NCBI RefSeq assembly: GCF_000719775.1
Contig: NZ_JOHR01000007.1
Location: 248,001-312,000 of the forward strand
Direction: 5' to 3'
Length of the DNA stretch: 64,000 nt
From: Streptomyces sp. NRRL F-5135
Lineage (GTDB): Bacteria > Actinomycetota > Actinomycetes > Streptomycetales > Streptomycetaceae
Position numbers and translations under genes: made by a program. This document shows positions 55,023 through 63,534 of this stretch, piece by piece. Under the pieces are notes generated by a model that was given only the letters and a program-made list of their open reading frames with translations, was not told the DNA's origin and did no database searches. Numbering within the stretch: the stretch's first letter is position 1; each line of letters opens with the position of its first letter.

Positions 55023-55906
55023 GTCGTACCGCCCGGGCGGGGCGGCGTCGCGAAGGAGTACGGGACCCAGGGCCCCGTGATCTCCACGCGTACGCCCGGG
55101 GCCGCGTCGGACAGCCCGGCCAGGGCCCGGCGGAACTCCCCTACCTGCTCCGCAGGGACCAGATACGCGTCGTTGGCGATGTTCTCGCCGGCCCCGGAGG
55201 CCAGTTCGCCCTGCTGCGGGCGGTGCGCGACCCGGGCGCGTACGAGACCGGCGAGCCGTTCCGGCACCTGTGCCGCCACGGCACCGGCGGCCCGGTAGAT
55301 GTCCCGCCGGTCACGCCGCTGGGTCCTGCGCCGTTGCAGGTACGCGCGTCCGGGGCCGGCCGCCGGATCCGCCGCGGCCACGTCGGGCCCGGGGCTCCGC
55401 GCGGACGCCGCCGACGGGTCCGCGTACACCTTGACGCCCAGTTCGACCTGGCCTTCGAGGGACGACAGCAGAGCGCCGAGATCGCCCGACCGTTCGCGGA
55501 GCATCTCCACCACACGCGTGTCGTCCAGATACACCGTGGCCAGCCGCATGGGGAGCACGGTCGTGCTCGCGTACGCCGCCTCGACCGTCGCGTGGTGCGT
55601 ACGGGCGAGGGCTTCCAGCTCCGCGAGGTCCTCCATCCGCGCCCTCATTCCGTCGGCGCCGTACGCGTCGGCCGGGAGGGAGGACACCAGAGCCGCGAGT
55701 CCGTCGGCGCCGACCGTACGGAGAGGGCTCTCCGCCAACCCGGTCAGCCGCCGGGCGGCCTCGTCGAGCGGGGTACCGGCCCGGCCGACGGCGTAGACGT
55801 AGGTGACGTGTCCCGGGTCGGCGGCCGGTCCTGTGGCGGGGGCGGCGGCCGGTGCTGGGGCCGGATCGGCGGCCGGGCCCGTGACCGCATCGGTGTCGGT
55901 CCTCAC
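55019..55906 (-). CDS. gvpL: gas vesicle protein GvpL (GvpF/L family)
   Basis: A 295-residue GvpF/L-family protein. VTYVYAVGRAGTPLDEAARR opens the N-terminal domain, with VVEMLRERSGDLGALLSSLE and GQVELGVKVYAD in the ferredoxin-like centre. The C-terminal RVEITGPWVPYSF closes the family motif. An Ala/Pro-rich repeat ([18 protein letters not shown]) fills residues 9-28. The GTG at 55906 overlaps the gvpJ stop by 4 bases. GvpF/L proteins interact with GvpA during vesicle nucleation. It differs from GvpF at 58.6 kb by its extended middle. Confidence 0.92.
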   Translation of the reverse strand: MRTDTDAVTGPAADPAPAPAAAPATGPAADPGHVTYVYAVGRAGTPLDEAARRLTGLAESPLRTVGADGLAALVSSLPADAYGADGMRARMEDLAELEALARTHHATVEAAYASTTVLPMRLATVYLDDTRVVEMLRERSGDLGALLSSLEGQVELGVKVYADPSAASARSPGPDVAAADPAAGPGRAYLQRRRTQRRDRRDIYRAAGAVAAQVPERLAGLVRARVAHRPQQGELASGAGENIANDAYLVPAEQVGEFRRALAGLSDAAPGVRVEITGPWVPYSFATPPRPGGTT

Positions 55907-56334
55907 TCGGCCCCCTCCTCCTTCTTCCGGTCCCCGAGGGATCCGCTCGGTAGCCCGGCCGCCGCCCGCAGCTCGGCGAGTTCGGCCCGGAGCCGCTCGT
56001 TCTCCTCCGCCAGGGTGTGGCCCCCACCGTTCGCGGTCGCGGTCGCAGTCGCGGCCGGGGGACGGGCACGGGAGGAGAGCGAGGGGTCGTGCTCCCACCA
56101 GTCGATGCCCATCTCCTTGGCCTTGTCGACGGACGCCACCAACAGACGGAGTTTGATCGTCAGAAGTTCGATGTCGAGCAGATTGATCTGGATGTCGCCC
56201 GCGATCACGACGCCCTTGTCGAGAACGCGCTCCAGGATGTCGGCGAGATTGGCCGAGGACCCCTGGCCGCCGCCGTACGGGGGCGGCGACGGCGCGGCGG
56301 TGGGGCCCATACGGCCGGCCAGTGAATCGGACAC
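55903..56334 (-). CDS. gvpJ: gas vesicle protein GvpJ (GvpA-like with coiled-coil extension)
   Basis: A 143-residue minor vesicle protein. The GvpA-like core is NLADILERVLDKGVVIAGDI with QINLLDIELLTIKLRLLVAS and VDKAKEMGIDWW (residues 28-80). It continues into a Thr/Ala-rich linker and a short leucine-zipper-like helix (LAEENERLRAELAELRAAAG). The GTG start is preceded by AGAAGG. The stop is coupled to gvpL. The C-terminal coiled coil may mediate contact with GvpF/L or dimerisation (inference). Confidence 0.88.
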   Translation of the reverse strand: MSDSLAGRMGPTAAPSPPPYGGGQGSSANLADILERVLDKGVVIAGDIQINLLDIELLTIKLRLLVASVDKAKEMGIDWWEHDPSLSSRARPPAATATATANGGGHTLAEENERLRAELAELRAAAGLPSGSLGDRKKEEGAE

Positions 56335-56421
56335 GTGATCAGCCTTCTCTGTGCGCGGAAGCGGTACGGGGGAGGTCCGTCGGGGACACGAGCCGGGCGG
56401 AGCGGGCCGCTGCCCTGCGCG

Positions 56422-57543
56422 TCAGCCCCGGGCGGCGGCTGGTGTACGGCGACGGGTGCGGCGGGGCGCGGGCTCGTCGTCCGGTTCCTCGTCGGCCGCT
56501 TCCTCGGCATCGGCTTCGTCGTCGTTCAGTTCCTCGTCGGCCGGTTCCTCGTCGGCCGCGTCGTAACGTTCGTCGTCCTCCGCGTCATACCGTTCGGGCT
56601 CGTCGTCCTCGTACCGGTCGGCCTCGTCCTCGTCCTCGTACCGGTCGTCTTCGTCGTACGGTCCGTCTTCGTCGTCACGGGGAGCTTCGCGGTCCTCGGC
56701 CCCGTCCTCGGGCCCGTGCTCGTCCTGGGACTCCTCCGCCACGGCGTCCTCGTGACCCACCACGACCTCGCCGTCCCTGATCTCGCCGCGCCAGCCGTCG
56801 GTGGCCTCGCCGCGCATCATGATGAACTTCCGGTAGAGCTTGAGATCCAGCCGGGCCCGGCGGCCCTGGGCACGCCAGATGTTGCCCGTCTTCTCGAACA
56901 GGCCCTTGGGGAAGTATTCGAGGACCAGCAGCACCCGCGTCAGATCGTCCGTGACCGCGTGGAAGGTCACCACGCCCTTCACGGTGCCCTTGGCTCCCTC
57001 GGTGGTCCAGGAGATCCGCTCGTCCGGCACCTGCTCGGTGACGTTGGCCTTCCAACTGCGCGTGGACTTGGCGACCTTCACCTTCCAGTTGCTGGTGGTG
57101 TCGTCGGCCTTCTCGACACTGACGACTCCCTTGGCGAAGCTGCTGAACTCCTGGAACGCCGTCCACTGGTCGTACGCCTCCCGGACGGGCACGCCGACGT
57201 CGATGTCCTCGACGATCGTCACGCTCTTGGACTTGCCGCCGCCACCCTTGCGTCCCTTGCCGAACAGGCCCTTGACCGCGTCCGTGACCGAGTGTTTGGC
57301 CTTGTCCTTGACCGTGCCCACGACCTGGTCCTTGACGGTGTCCTTGAGCGTCCCCGCGATGTCGCCACCACCCCGGGAGGGATCACCGAGCTTGCTGACG
57401 CTCTCGCCGAGCTTGCCGCCGAGCGTGGTGACGGCGTGCTGGGCGCGGGCCTCGAGGTAGTTCCGCAGCTCCGTCTTGAGCCGCTCGGTGGCCGGGCTCC
57501 CGGCCACCTCGTCCTTCATCCTGCCGAGGGCCGACTCAGCCAT
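56422..57543 (-). CDS. gvpZ: GvpZ-type SRPBCC protein with long acidic tail
   Basis: A 373-residue protein. Residues 1-100 are helical and polar (MKDEVAGSPATERLKTELRN, then TLKDTVKDQVVGTVKDKAKH). Residues 105-255 form an SRPBCC/polyketide-cyclase-like fold (SKSVTIVEDIDVGVPVREAY, EEF-like FQEFSSFAKGV and ERISWTTEGAKGTVKGVVTF). The last 100 or so residues are almost entirely Asp/Glu with Arg-Tyr spacing (DRYEDEDEADRYEDDEPERY), ending in a short basic patch. It overlaps gvpY by 8 bases. The name follows the gvpY-gvpZ order in S. coelicolor. Its role in vesicle formation is not established. Confidence 0.8.
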   Translation of the reverse strand: MAESALGRMKDEVAGSPATERLKTELRNYLEARAQHAVTTLGGKLGESVSKLGDPSRGGGDIAGTLKDTVKDQVVGTVKDKAKHSVTDAVKGLFGKGRKGGGGKSKSVTIVEDIDVGVPVREAYDQWTAFQEFSSFAKGVVSVEKADDTTSNWKVKVAKSTRSWKANVTEQVPDERISWTTEGAKGTVKGVVTFHAVTDDLTRVLLVLEYFPKGLFEKTGNIWRAQGRRARLDLKLYRKFIMMRGEATDGWRGEIRDGEVVVGHEDAVAEESQDEHGPEDGAEDREAPRDDEDGPYDEDDRYEDEDEADRYEDDEPERYDAEDDERYDAADEEPADEELNDDEADAEEAADEEPDDEPAPRRTRRRTPAAARG

Positions 57544-58195
57544 GACCGCCTCCCTGTCGTGTCGTGCGCCGCGCTCCTGACGTCGCCTTACGGGCTCCCG
57601 ATGTGGCCTTGCCGGTGCCGGACGCCGCCTTCGCGGTACCGGACTTCCTGCTCGCGGACCGCGGTTTCGACGCGGCCTTGGCCGGCGCCGCCTTGGCCGT
57701 GGACCTCTTGGACGCCGGCCTCGAAGATGCCTTGGCTCCTCGTTCACGCCTCGGCTCGGCCTCCGGCCCGGCGTCCGATTCCTCGGCGTCCGTATTCCTG
57801 GCGTCGGTCTCCTCGGCGTCGGTCTCCTCGGCGTCGGTCTCCTCGGCGTCGGTCTCCTCGGCATCCTCTCCGCCCGTGGCCCGCCGCAGGCGCCGGCCCG
57901 GTTCGCCCAGGTCGAGCGTCCGCTCGTGCAGGGAGTCGGCCAGGCCGGACACGCGCCGGGTCAGCGCGGAGGTCGCGGCGGACTTCGTCGCGTCCACGAG
58001 TTCCCTGCGCGCCTGGTCGTTGAGCGAACTCAGGAACGGCGAGTCGGCCACCAGCCGCCCCAGCTGCCGCGGGTCCACGCTCAGCTTCCGGCCCGCGAGG
58101 AACATGCCCAGCCCGATGGCCAGCTTGGCCTTCTTCGTCCGGCCCAGGGCATAGCCGCCGACCAGGGCCACTCCTATCTTCGCGTTCGTCATCAT
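57536..58195 (-). CDS. gvpY: GvpY-type protein with repeat region and histone-like basic tail
   Basis: A 219-residue protein. Residues 1-105 are the conserved part: MTNAKIGVALVGGYALGRTK, KAKLAIGLGMFLAGRKLSVD, then a helical region. An acidic repeat (about 112-140) contains four perfect copies of a pentapeptide of the DAEET type. The last 70 residues are Lys/Ala/Ser-rich with SPKK-like units (KRSTAKAAPAKAASKPRSAS), as in histone H1. The first of two adjacent ATGs (58195) follows GAGGTG. It overlaps gvpZ, whose tail is oppositely charged. No known domain. Confidence 0.8.
   Translation of the reverse strand: MMTNAKIGVALVGGYALGRTKKAKLAIGLGMFLAGRKLSVDPRQLGRLVADSPFLSSLNDQARRELVDATKSAATSALTRRVSGLADSLHERTLDLGEPGRRLRRATGGEDAEETDAEETDAEETDAEETDARNTDAEESDAGPEAEPRRERGAKASSRPASKRSTAKAAPAKAASKPRSASRKSGTAKAASGTGKATSGARKATSGARRTTRQGGGHG
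57800..57859 (-). repeat. four 15-base tandem repeats inside gvpY
   Basis: Unit GGCGTCGGTCTCCTC on the plus strand at 57800, 57815, 57830 and 57845, with decayed copies on both sides. It encodes the acidic pentapeptide array. Confidence 0.9.
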
Positions 58196-58274
58196 CGGTC
58201 GTGCACCTCTCTCACACCTCATCGCTCAGGTACTCGGGACCTCTTGGGGCCCGTGCTCACCCCCTGCGTGCTGC

Positions 58275-58523
58275 TCACCCCCGCCGGCGCTGGTACTCCA
58301 CGCACCACTCCAGCCGGTCCAGCAGCTCGTCCTCGCGGCGGTCGAACTCTTCCTCGGTCACTCGTCCGTCCAGCAACTTCCGTTCCAGCTCGGCGAGTTC
58401 GGCACGTACGTGTTCGGGGTCATAGGTCTCACGCTCCGCCGTGGCGAGCACCTGGTCGAGCACCCACACCGTGCCCCGTACGGGTGCGAGCGGAAGGGTG
58501 AGGATCTGCGTGACGATGCCCAT
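58275..58523 (-). CDS. gvpG: gas vesicle protein GvpG
   Basis: An 82-residue small accessory protein. It has the conserved N-terminal MGIVTQILTLPLAPVRGTVW, VLDQVLATAERETYDP, and a charged helix ELAELERKLLDGRVTEEEFD followed by RREDELLDRLEW. GvpG is part of the assembly set with GvpF/L. The ATG at 58523 is preceded by GGAGAG. It is placed between gvpF and gvpY. Confidence 0.93.
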   Translation of the reverse strand: MGIVTQILTLPLAPVRGTVWVLDQVLATAERETYDPEHVRAELAELERKLLDGRVTEEEFDRREDELLDRLEWCVEYQRRRG

Positions 58524-58575
58524 GGGAACTCTCCGTACGGATCGGCTCGGCGTCGGCCACCGACGTCGGCGTGAT

Positions 58576-59289
58576 TCAGACGAAGCTGTACGGCGGCAGC
58601 GGGCCGTGCAGCCGGACGGTGTAGGCGTCACCGCGCCGCTCGGCCACCTGGTGCACCGCCTCCGAGAAGGCCGCGGCCTCCTCGCGCTTGACGAGGAACG
58701 ACGCGTTCAGGAAGTGGTCCCTGGCCGGCTCGCCCACGGACGTGCGCACCGCCGCCGGGGAGAGCGCGTTGACCAGCTCCTTGCCGTCGCTCTCCTGCCT
58801 CGCCAGGACCTCCTGCGAGATCAGCTCGCCGAGCGCCAGCTTCTCCTGCTGGGCGGCGGGGTTCCGACGGGTCAGGTCGTTGAGCCTGCGGACCTCCGGG
58901 GACTCGGCCACGACCTCCCGCAGCAGGTCGTCCTCGTCGCGCGAGACCTTCAGGTTGTACTCCAGGCAGCCGCCCACCTCTTCGAGACGCGCGAGGTAGA
59001 GGTCCCGGTGCTCCTCCAGGGCCGCGACCACCTGCTCGTCGTCATGGCCCACCAGACCGAACCGCATCGGCAGCGCGGCGCCGTCGGCCAGCAGGCGTTC
59101 CTGGACGCTCTGGTGGGCGGCCACGTCCCGGCGCTTGGCCCGCAGATCGGTGGGGGCCTCACTGACCACCGCGCTGAGTTCCTTGGAACTGACGGTACGC
59201 AGTTTCGCAGCGGGCTCCCCCACCCCGTGCACCCCGTCCAGGCGCAGCGGGTGATCGGCGGCGGTGACGGCGTAGACGTATGTGGGCAT
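58576..59289 (-). CDS. gvpF: gas vesicle protein GvpF
   Basis: A 237-residue GvpF/L-family protein, essential in known systems for vesicle nucleation through contact with GvpA. It begins MPTYVYAVTAADHPLRLDGV, has VLPMRFG-like ALPMRFGLVGHDDEQVV, LEYNLKVSRDEDDLLREVV, and a C-terminal RLHGPLPPYSFV that is the family end motif. It has no insertions, unlike GvpL. The ATG follows GGAGGAG and lies 5 bases after the gvpA stop. Confidence 0.94.
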   Translation of the reverse strand: MPTYVYAVTAADHPLRLDGVHGVGEPAAKLRTVSSKELSAVVSEAPTDLRAKRRDVAAHQSVQERLLADGAALPMRFGLVGHDDEQVVAALEEHRDLYLARLEEVGGCLEYNLKVSRDEDDLLREVVAESPEVRRLNDLTRRNPAAQQEKLALGELISQEVLARQESDGKELVNALSPAAVRTSVGEPARDHFLNASFLVKREEAAAFSEAVHQVAERRGDAYTVRLHGPLPPYSFV

Positions 59290-59294
59290 GGTGA

Positions 59295-59732
59295 CTACTC
59301 CTCCCCGCGGCGTGCGGTGCGGCGACTGGCCGACGACGACTTGCGCGCCGGACGCTCCTGGTTCTCCTCGGAGTCCTCACGGCCCTTCTGCAAGGAGTCG
59401 GTGAAGGCCTCGACGGCACCCGTCAGGGCTCCTTTCGACTTTCCTTTGGCGCCGTTCTCCGTCACCTCTCCGACGATGTCGGTGAGTTGCGTCGGCGCCT
59501 TGCGGCCCGATTCGAGGTCCAGCCGGTTGCAGGCTTCCGCGAATCGCAGGTAGGTGTCGACGCTGGCGACGACGACCCGGACGTCGATCTTGAGGATTTC
59601 GATGCCGACCAGGGAAACCCGAACAAAGGCATCGATGACGAGCCCCCTGTCGAGGATCAGTTCAAGGACATCGTAGAGATTTCCCGAACCGCTACCGCTG
59701 TTCGGCGCGTTGGACTGCTGAACGACACTCAC
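59295..59732 (-). CDS. gvpA: gas vesicle structural protein GvpA with hydrophilic extension
   Basis: A 145-residue protein. Residues 18-72 are the GvpA shell-forming core ([20 protein letters not shown] with [20 protein letters not shown] and [17 protein letters not shown]). The remaining 70 residues are a Lys/Ser/Glu/Arg-rich tail ([20 protein letters not shown] and on), absent from cyanobacterial or haloarchaeal GvpA. I recall that Streptomyces GvpA proteins share this extension. The GTG start follows AAGGAATG. It is the second gene of the cluster, after gvpO. Confidence 0.92.
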   Translation of the reverse strand: MSVVQQSNAPNSGSGSGNLYDVLELILDRGLVIDAFVRVSLVGIEILKIDVRVVVASVDTYLRFAEACNRLDLESGRKAPTQLTDIVGEVTENGAKGKSKGALTGAVEAFTDSLQKGREDSEENQERPARKSSSASRRTARRGEE

Positions 59733-59835
59733 GACCAGTCATTCCTTTCTTTCCGCGGCTCTTGGCCTCTCCCGGGTTTCTCCTGGGCTTCTCTTGGACT
59801 GCTGCTCGATTTTCGGTAACGACTCGGCCGGCGGT

Positions 59836-60132
59836 TCACCGGTCGATCTGGCCCTTCGCGTACCGCCGCGTGCGCTCGTACCCCATGAGTTGCCCCCGCG
59901 GGTCGAGATCGACGTGGTAAGAGGCCATCACGCTCGCGGTGTCCGGGATCCGCTCGATCTCCACCACTTCCACGTCGGCCGCCCAGCCGTCGTCGGTGGC
60001 CCTGAGCGCCGATACGGCGCCGCGTTCGCTCCCGAGCAGTTCCGCGAGCTGTCCGGACGCGTGCCGCATGGCGGCCGCGGCGCTGATCCGCTCCGGCTCG
60101 GGCGTACCGTCCTCGCTCTCCTTGGTCGCCAT
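59836..60132 (-). CDS. gvpO: gas vesicle protein GvpO
   Basis: A 98-residue protein, first gene of the cluster. The GvpO domain is recognisable: AAAAMRHASGQLAELLGSER, DGWAADVEVVEIERIPDTAS, VMASYHVDLDPRGQLMGYER and RRYAKGQIDR. GvpO is needed for vesicle formation in archaea and probably has a regulatory or assembly role. The ATG at 60132 is preceded by GGACGGAA. The 103-base gap to gvpA could hold an additional promoter. Confidence 0.92.
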   Translation of the reverse strand: MATKESEDGTPEPERISAAAAMRHASGQLAELLGSERGAVSALRATDDGWAADVEVVEIERIPDTASVMASYHVDLDPRGQLMGYERTRRYAKGQIDR

Positions 60133-60487
60133 TTCCGTCCCGTCACTCGCGTTTCGTGGAAAATTCCCGGCCGGACGTACGATTGGCATGCGTCACGCAT
60201 GCGTACGCCTTCCGGCGCCTTTCGGCGGCTGAGGACCGAGTGCCCCTGTAGTCCACACGTATGCGCGACACGTATGCGCAACGGTCGGCCTGCCGGAAGA
60301 CGGCCGAAAAGAGGCAGGCCACGCGCGTTCCGGAAGCGGAGGTGTTTCGTGCGCGCGAGCGCGGGAATGCGCGGCAATCACGGCAATCACGGCAATCGAC
60401 CGGAGGCCGACAGCGACGAACGGTCGCCGGAACAACACCGGCGACCGGCACCACAGTCGCGCGACCGTCGATAGGAGGCAGCCCGCC
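60133..60487. other. divergent control region, gvpO / baeRF-like gene
   Basis: A 355-base gap. It contains a dyad-rich patch at 60186-60212 (GCATGCGT...ACGCATGCGT), two direct ACGTATGCGC copies at 60258-60285, and three 9-base repeats CGGCAATCA/G at 60372-60398. No supported ORF. Promoters for both flanking transcripts must lie here. Confidence 0.55.
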
Positions 60488-61624
60488 ATGCAACTCTCAC
60501 TCCTGCAACCGATCACCGACCGCCCGGGGCCGTGGGCGTCCGTGTACGCCGACGTCTCCCACACCACCGAGGACGCGGCCAAGCAGCGGGAGCTGTCGGC
60601 GAACGACATGGCCTCCAGGCTCACCGCGCTCGGTGCGGACCGCGCCACCCGCGACGCCGTCCACGAAGCCCTGGCCGCCGCGCCCCCGCGCGGTGAGCCG
60701 GGTGCGCGGGCGGGCCGCGCGCTGTTCGCCACGGACGGCGAGGTCGTCCTCGACGCCCCGCTCCCGGGGCCGCCCGCCGCACCGTTCGCCACCTGGTCAC
60801 CGGTGGCCCGGGTGGCCCCGCTGGTCGAAGCGACCGGTGGCCGCTCCCCCTGCCTCGTCGCCTTCGTCGACCGCACCGGCGCGGACTTCACCCTGCGCGA
60901 CGACACGGGCGGGGACCAGCCGGCCGGCGGCGTCGAGGGCGAGACCTGGCCGGTCCACCGCACCGCCACGGCCGACTGGTCCGAGCGGCACTTCCAGACC
61001 AAGGTCGAGAACACCTGGGAGCGCAACGCCGGCGAGATCGCGCGGGCCGCTCAGGAGGCGTACGAGAACAGCGGGGCGGCCGTGCTGCTCCTGGCGGGCG
61101 ACCCCCGAGAACGCCGTTCCGTGTACGACAAGCTGCCCAAGCCGCTCCGCTCGGTGACGTACGAGAGCGAGCACGGCGGACGCGCGCCCGGCGCGGACAG
61201 CGTGCGCCTGGAGCGTGACATCGCGCAGGTCCGCGCCGTCCACGAGCGGGAGCGCGCCGCCGAGGCCATGGGCCGCTTCCACGCCGGGGAGGGGCCGCGG
61301 ACCGACGGCGGCGGTACGCCGTACGCCGCGTCCGGCGTACCGGCCCTGGTGGAGGCGGCGCGGGAGCACCGTATCGACACGCTGCTCATCGCCCCGCACG
61401 CGGCGGACGCGAACCGGGAGGTCTGGGTCGGCCCCCGGGCGGACCAGGTGGCGGCGCGGAGTTCGGAGGTGCCGTACCTGGGTGAGGTCAGGCCCGCGTC
61501 GGCGCGCGCGGACGACGCGCTGCTGCGCGCGGCGGCGGCGTCCGGCGCGGAGACGGTGGTGGTACGCGATCCCGAGGACGCCCCGGCGGGCGGCCTCGGC
61601 GCGATCCTGCGCTGGAACCACTGA
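60488..61624 (+). CDS. baeRF2/Vms1-like peptidyl-tRNA hydrolase-fold protein (Rv2629 type)
   Basis: A 378-residue protein resembling the bacterial and archaeal eRF1-like family (baeRF), including Rv2629 and dormancy-associated relatives. Visible landmarks: SVYADVSHTTEDA near the start, LVAFVDRTGADFTLRD with a following basic/polar stretch, the WERNAGEIARAAQEAYENSG helix with AAVLLLAGDPRERRSVYDKL, and the C-terminal REHRIDTLLIAPHAADANRE segment. Family members are proposed to rescue or modify stalled ribosomes or to cleave peptidyl-tRNA. The ATG follows a GATAGGAGG. It is divergent from gvpO, which suggests co-expression in stress or stationary phase (inference). Confidence 0.83.
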   Translation: MQLSLLQPITDRPGPWASVYADVSHTTEDAAKQRELSANDMASRLTALGADRATRDAVHEALAAAPPRGEPGARAGRALFATDGEVVLDAPLPGPPAAPFATWSPVARVAPLVEATGGRSPCLVAFVDRTGADFTLRDDTGGDQPAGGVEGETWPVHRTATADWSERHFQTKVENTWERNAGEIARAAQEAYENSGAAVLLLAGDPRERRSVYDKLPKPLRSVTYESEHGGRAPGADSVRLERDIAQVRAVHERERAAEAMGRFHAGEGPRTDGGGTPYAASGVPALVEAAREHRIDTLLIAPHAADANREVWVGPRADQVAARSSEVPYLGEVRPASARADDALLRAAAASGAETVVVRDPEDAPAGGLGAILRWNH

Positions 61625-61664
61625 CCTCTTGCCCCGCGCCGGCTGCCCTGCCGCCCCTGGGTGT

Positions 61665-63425
61665 TCAGGGCCGGGAGCGGTGCAGCTCGAACCGCGCGAT
61701 CCGGGTCCGCTCCCGCGTGGCGAGGACGCGCAGCCGCCAATGGCGGGCCGTCACCGGTGCCGGCAGCAGCAGGATCCGGCTCGCACCGATCGTCCCGGTC
61801 TCCGCGACCCGCGTCCAGCCGCCGTCCGTCTCGGCCTCGACGACGGCCTGCTCCACCTGCTGCCCGTGGCGGATGTCCTCCGCGAGGCGGACACGGTCCA
61901 CCGTGCGGGGTGTGCCCAGGTCCAGGGTCAGCGTCCCCCGCGCCCCCGTGACCGGTTCCGGAGCGGTCCACGAGGTGTCCGGGTCGCCGTCGACGGCCCG
62001 GCCCGGCCACCGGCCGTCGCCCCGGGCCGGGCACCCCAGCGCCAGGTCCTCGGGCAGTTCGCGGCGCAGCCGGGCGTCGAAGGCGCTCAGCACGGCCACG
62101 TCGGCCTCGTGCAACAGGCCCCGCCGGTCGGGCGGGACGTTCAGCAGGAGCACCGCGTTGCGGCCCACGGAACGGAAGTAGAGGTCCGTGAGCTGCTCGG
62201 CCGTCTTGGGACGTTCCTCCGCGTGGAAGAACCAGCCGGGGCGGATGGAGACGTCGCACTCGGCGGGCCACCACCGCAGGCAGTCGGTCCTGGGCCGAGC
62301 CGCGGCCAGCGCCGCTCGGCTGCCCTGATCGGGAGTGTCGTAGGAGAGGGCGAAGTCGGTCCTGCCGTGCGTCGCCGCGGTCTCCCTGACGGGGACGGTG
62401 CTCCACTCGTTCTCGCGGGCCGAGCCGTCCTCGTTGCCGACCCAGCGGACATCGGGCCCGGACACGGCGATCACGGCGTCCGGGGCGAGCGCGCGGATCA
62501 GCGCGTACCAGCTGTCCCAGTCGTAGGACTCGACCTTGTCGGGTGGGATCCGGCCCTGCGCGCCGTCGAACCAGACCTCGTCCACCGGGCCGTACTCGGT
62601 GAGTATCTCGTAGAGCTGGTTGAGCATGTAGGCGCCGTAGTCGGTGGCGGGGAGCCGGAGGACGGGGCCCCGCCGGGACCCGGCGGGGCCTTCCGCCGCG
62701 ACGGGAGCGGTGGCCGCGGCAGGAGCGGTGGTTACGGTAGGAACGGTGGCCGCGGCAGGAGCGGTGGGAATCGTGCGCGGCGTACGGGCACTGCCGTTGG
62801 CGTACACACCGTGCAGGTACTGGTTCTCGTCGGCCGGGGAGACGTAGACACCGACCTTGATGCCGTGGCGGCGCATGGAGTCCGCGAAGGAGCGCAGCAC
62901 GTCGCCGCGCCCGTTCTCCCAGTCGCTGGAGGCGACCGAGTGGGCGGTGTGGCGGGACGGGTAGAGCACGAATCCGTCATGGTGTTTGACGGTCAGGACG
63001 GCGAGGGAGAATCCGCCGTCGCGCAGGGCCCGCGCCCACTGGTCGGTGTCGAGCCCGGTCGGCCGGAAGAGCCGGGGGTCCTCGTCGCCGGTGCCCCATT
63101 CGAGGCCGGTGAAGGTGTTGACGCCGAAGTGCAGGAAGGCGGTGCGCTCCAGGCGCTGCCAGGCTATCTGCGGCTCGGTGGGGCGCAGCCGGGCCGCCTT
63201 GGCGACCAGTTGGTCGACCGTGTCGTCCTGGCTGACGGGGATGCGGGAGCCGGTGGGCGTGTCGGTGCCCGTCCCGGTTCCGGACCGTGCCGGTGTCACG
63301 GCTCCGGCGGGGCCGGCTCCGGCCGGTGGTGCCTTCGCCGTCTGCTCCTGGGCGTACCGCTGCCCGCCCAGCGAGAGGGCGGGAACGGCCAGTCCGGTCA
63401 CGAACCCGCGTCTGCCGATGGCCAT
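61665..63425 (-). CDS. secreted alpha-L-fucosidase (GH29) with C-terminal galactose-binding-like domain
   Basis: A 586-residue glycosidase. The Tat signal is MAIGRRGFVTGLAVPALSLG (twin Arg). After a Gly/Thr-rich linker, the GH29 catalytic domain runs from about 70 to 430: FGVNTFTGLEWGTGDEDPR, LTVKHHDGFVLYPS, the nucleophile Asp287 in VDEVWFDGAQG, and GRNAVLLLNVPPDRRGLL. An F5/8-type sugar-binding beta-sandwich ends the protein (TLDLGTPRTVDRVRLAEDIR and RHWRLRVLATRERTRIARFE). An Ala/Thr/Val-rich insertion occurs at about 215-250. The acid/base residue is not identifiable. The upstream neighbour on the same strand is a ricin-lectin protein. Confidence 0.9.
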   Translation of the reverse strand: MAIGRRGFVTGLAVPALSLGGQRYAQEQTAKAPPAGAGPAGAVTPARSGTGTGTDTPTGSRIPVSQDDTVDQLVAKAARLRPTEPQIAWQRLERTAFLHFGVNTFTGLEWGTGDEDPRLFRPTGLDTDQWARALRDGGFSLAVLTVKHHDGFVLYPSRHTAHSVASSDWENGRGDVLRSFADSMRRHGIKVGVYVSPADENQYLHGVYANGSARTPRTIPTAPAAATVPTVTTAPAAATAPVAAEGPAGSRRGPVLRLPATDYGAYMLNQLYEILTEYGPVDEVWFDGAQGRIPPDKVESYDWDSWYALIRALAPDAVIAVSGPDVRWVGNEDGSARENEWSTVPVRETAATHGRTDFALSYDTPDQGSRAALAAARPRTDCLRWWPAECDVSIRPGWFFHAEERPKTAEQLTDLYFRSVGRNAVLLLNVPPDRRGLLHEADVAVLSAFDARLRRELPEDLALGCPARGDGRWPGRAVDGDPDTSWTAPEPVTGARGTLTLDLGTPRTVDRVRLAEDIRHGQQVEQAVVEAETDGGWTRVAETGTIGASRILLLPAPVTARHWRLRVLATRERTRIARFELHRSRP

Positions 63426-63500
63426 GTGCGATCGTCCTCCGGGGTTGTCAGGGGGAAGAGGGTGTCGGGGGGCGGAGTGTCGGGAGAACGGGTTTCGGGG

Positions 63501-63530
63501 AGTCGGTGAGTCGGTGAGTCGGTGAGTCGG
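63501..63530. repeat. 8-base tandem repeat between fucosidase and lectin genes
   Basis: AGTCGGTG repeated 3.75 times (63501-63530). A candidate variable-number repeat, in the leader of the fucosidase gene. Confidence 0.85.
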
Positions 63531-63534
63531 GATG

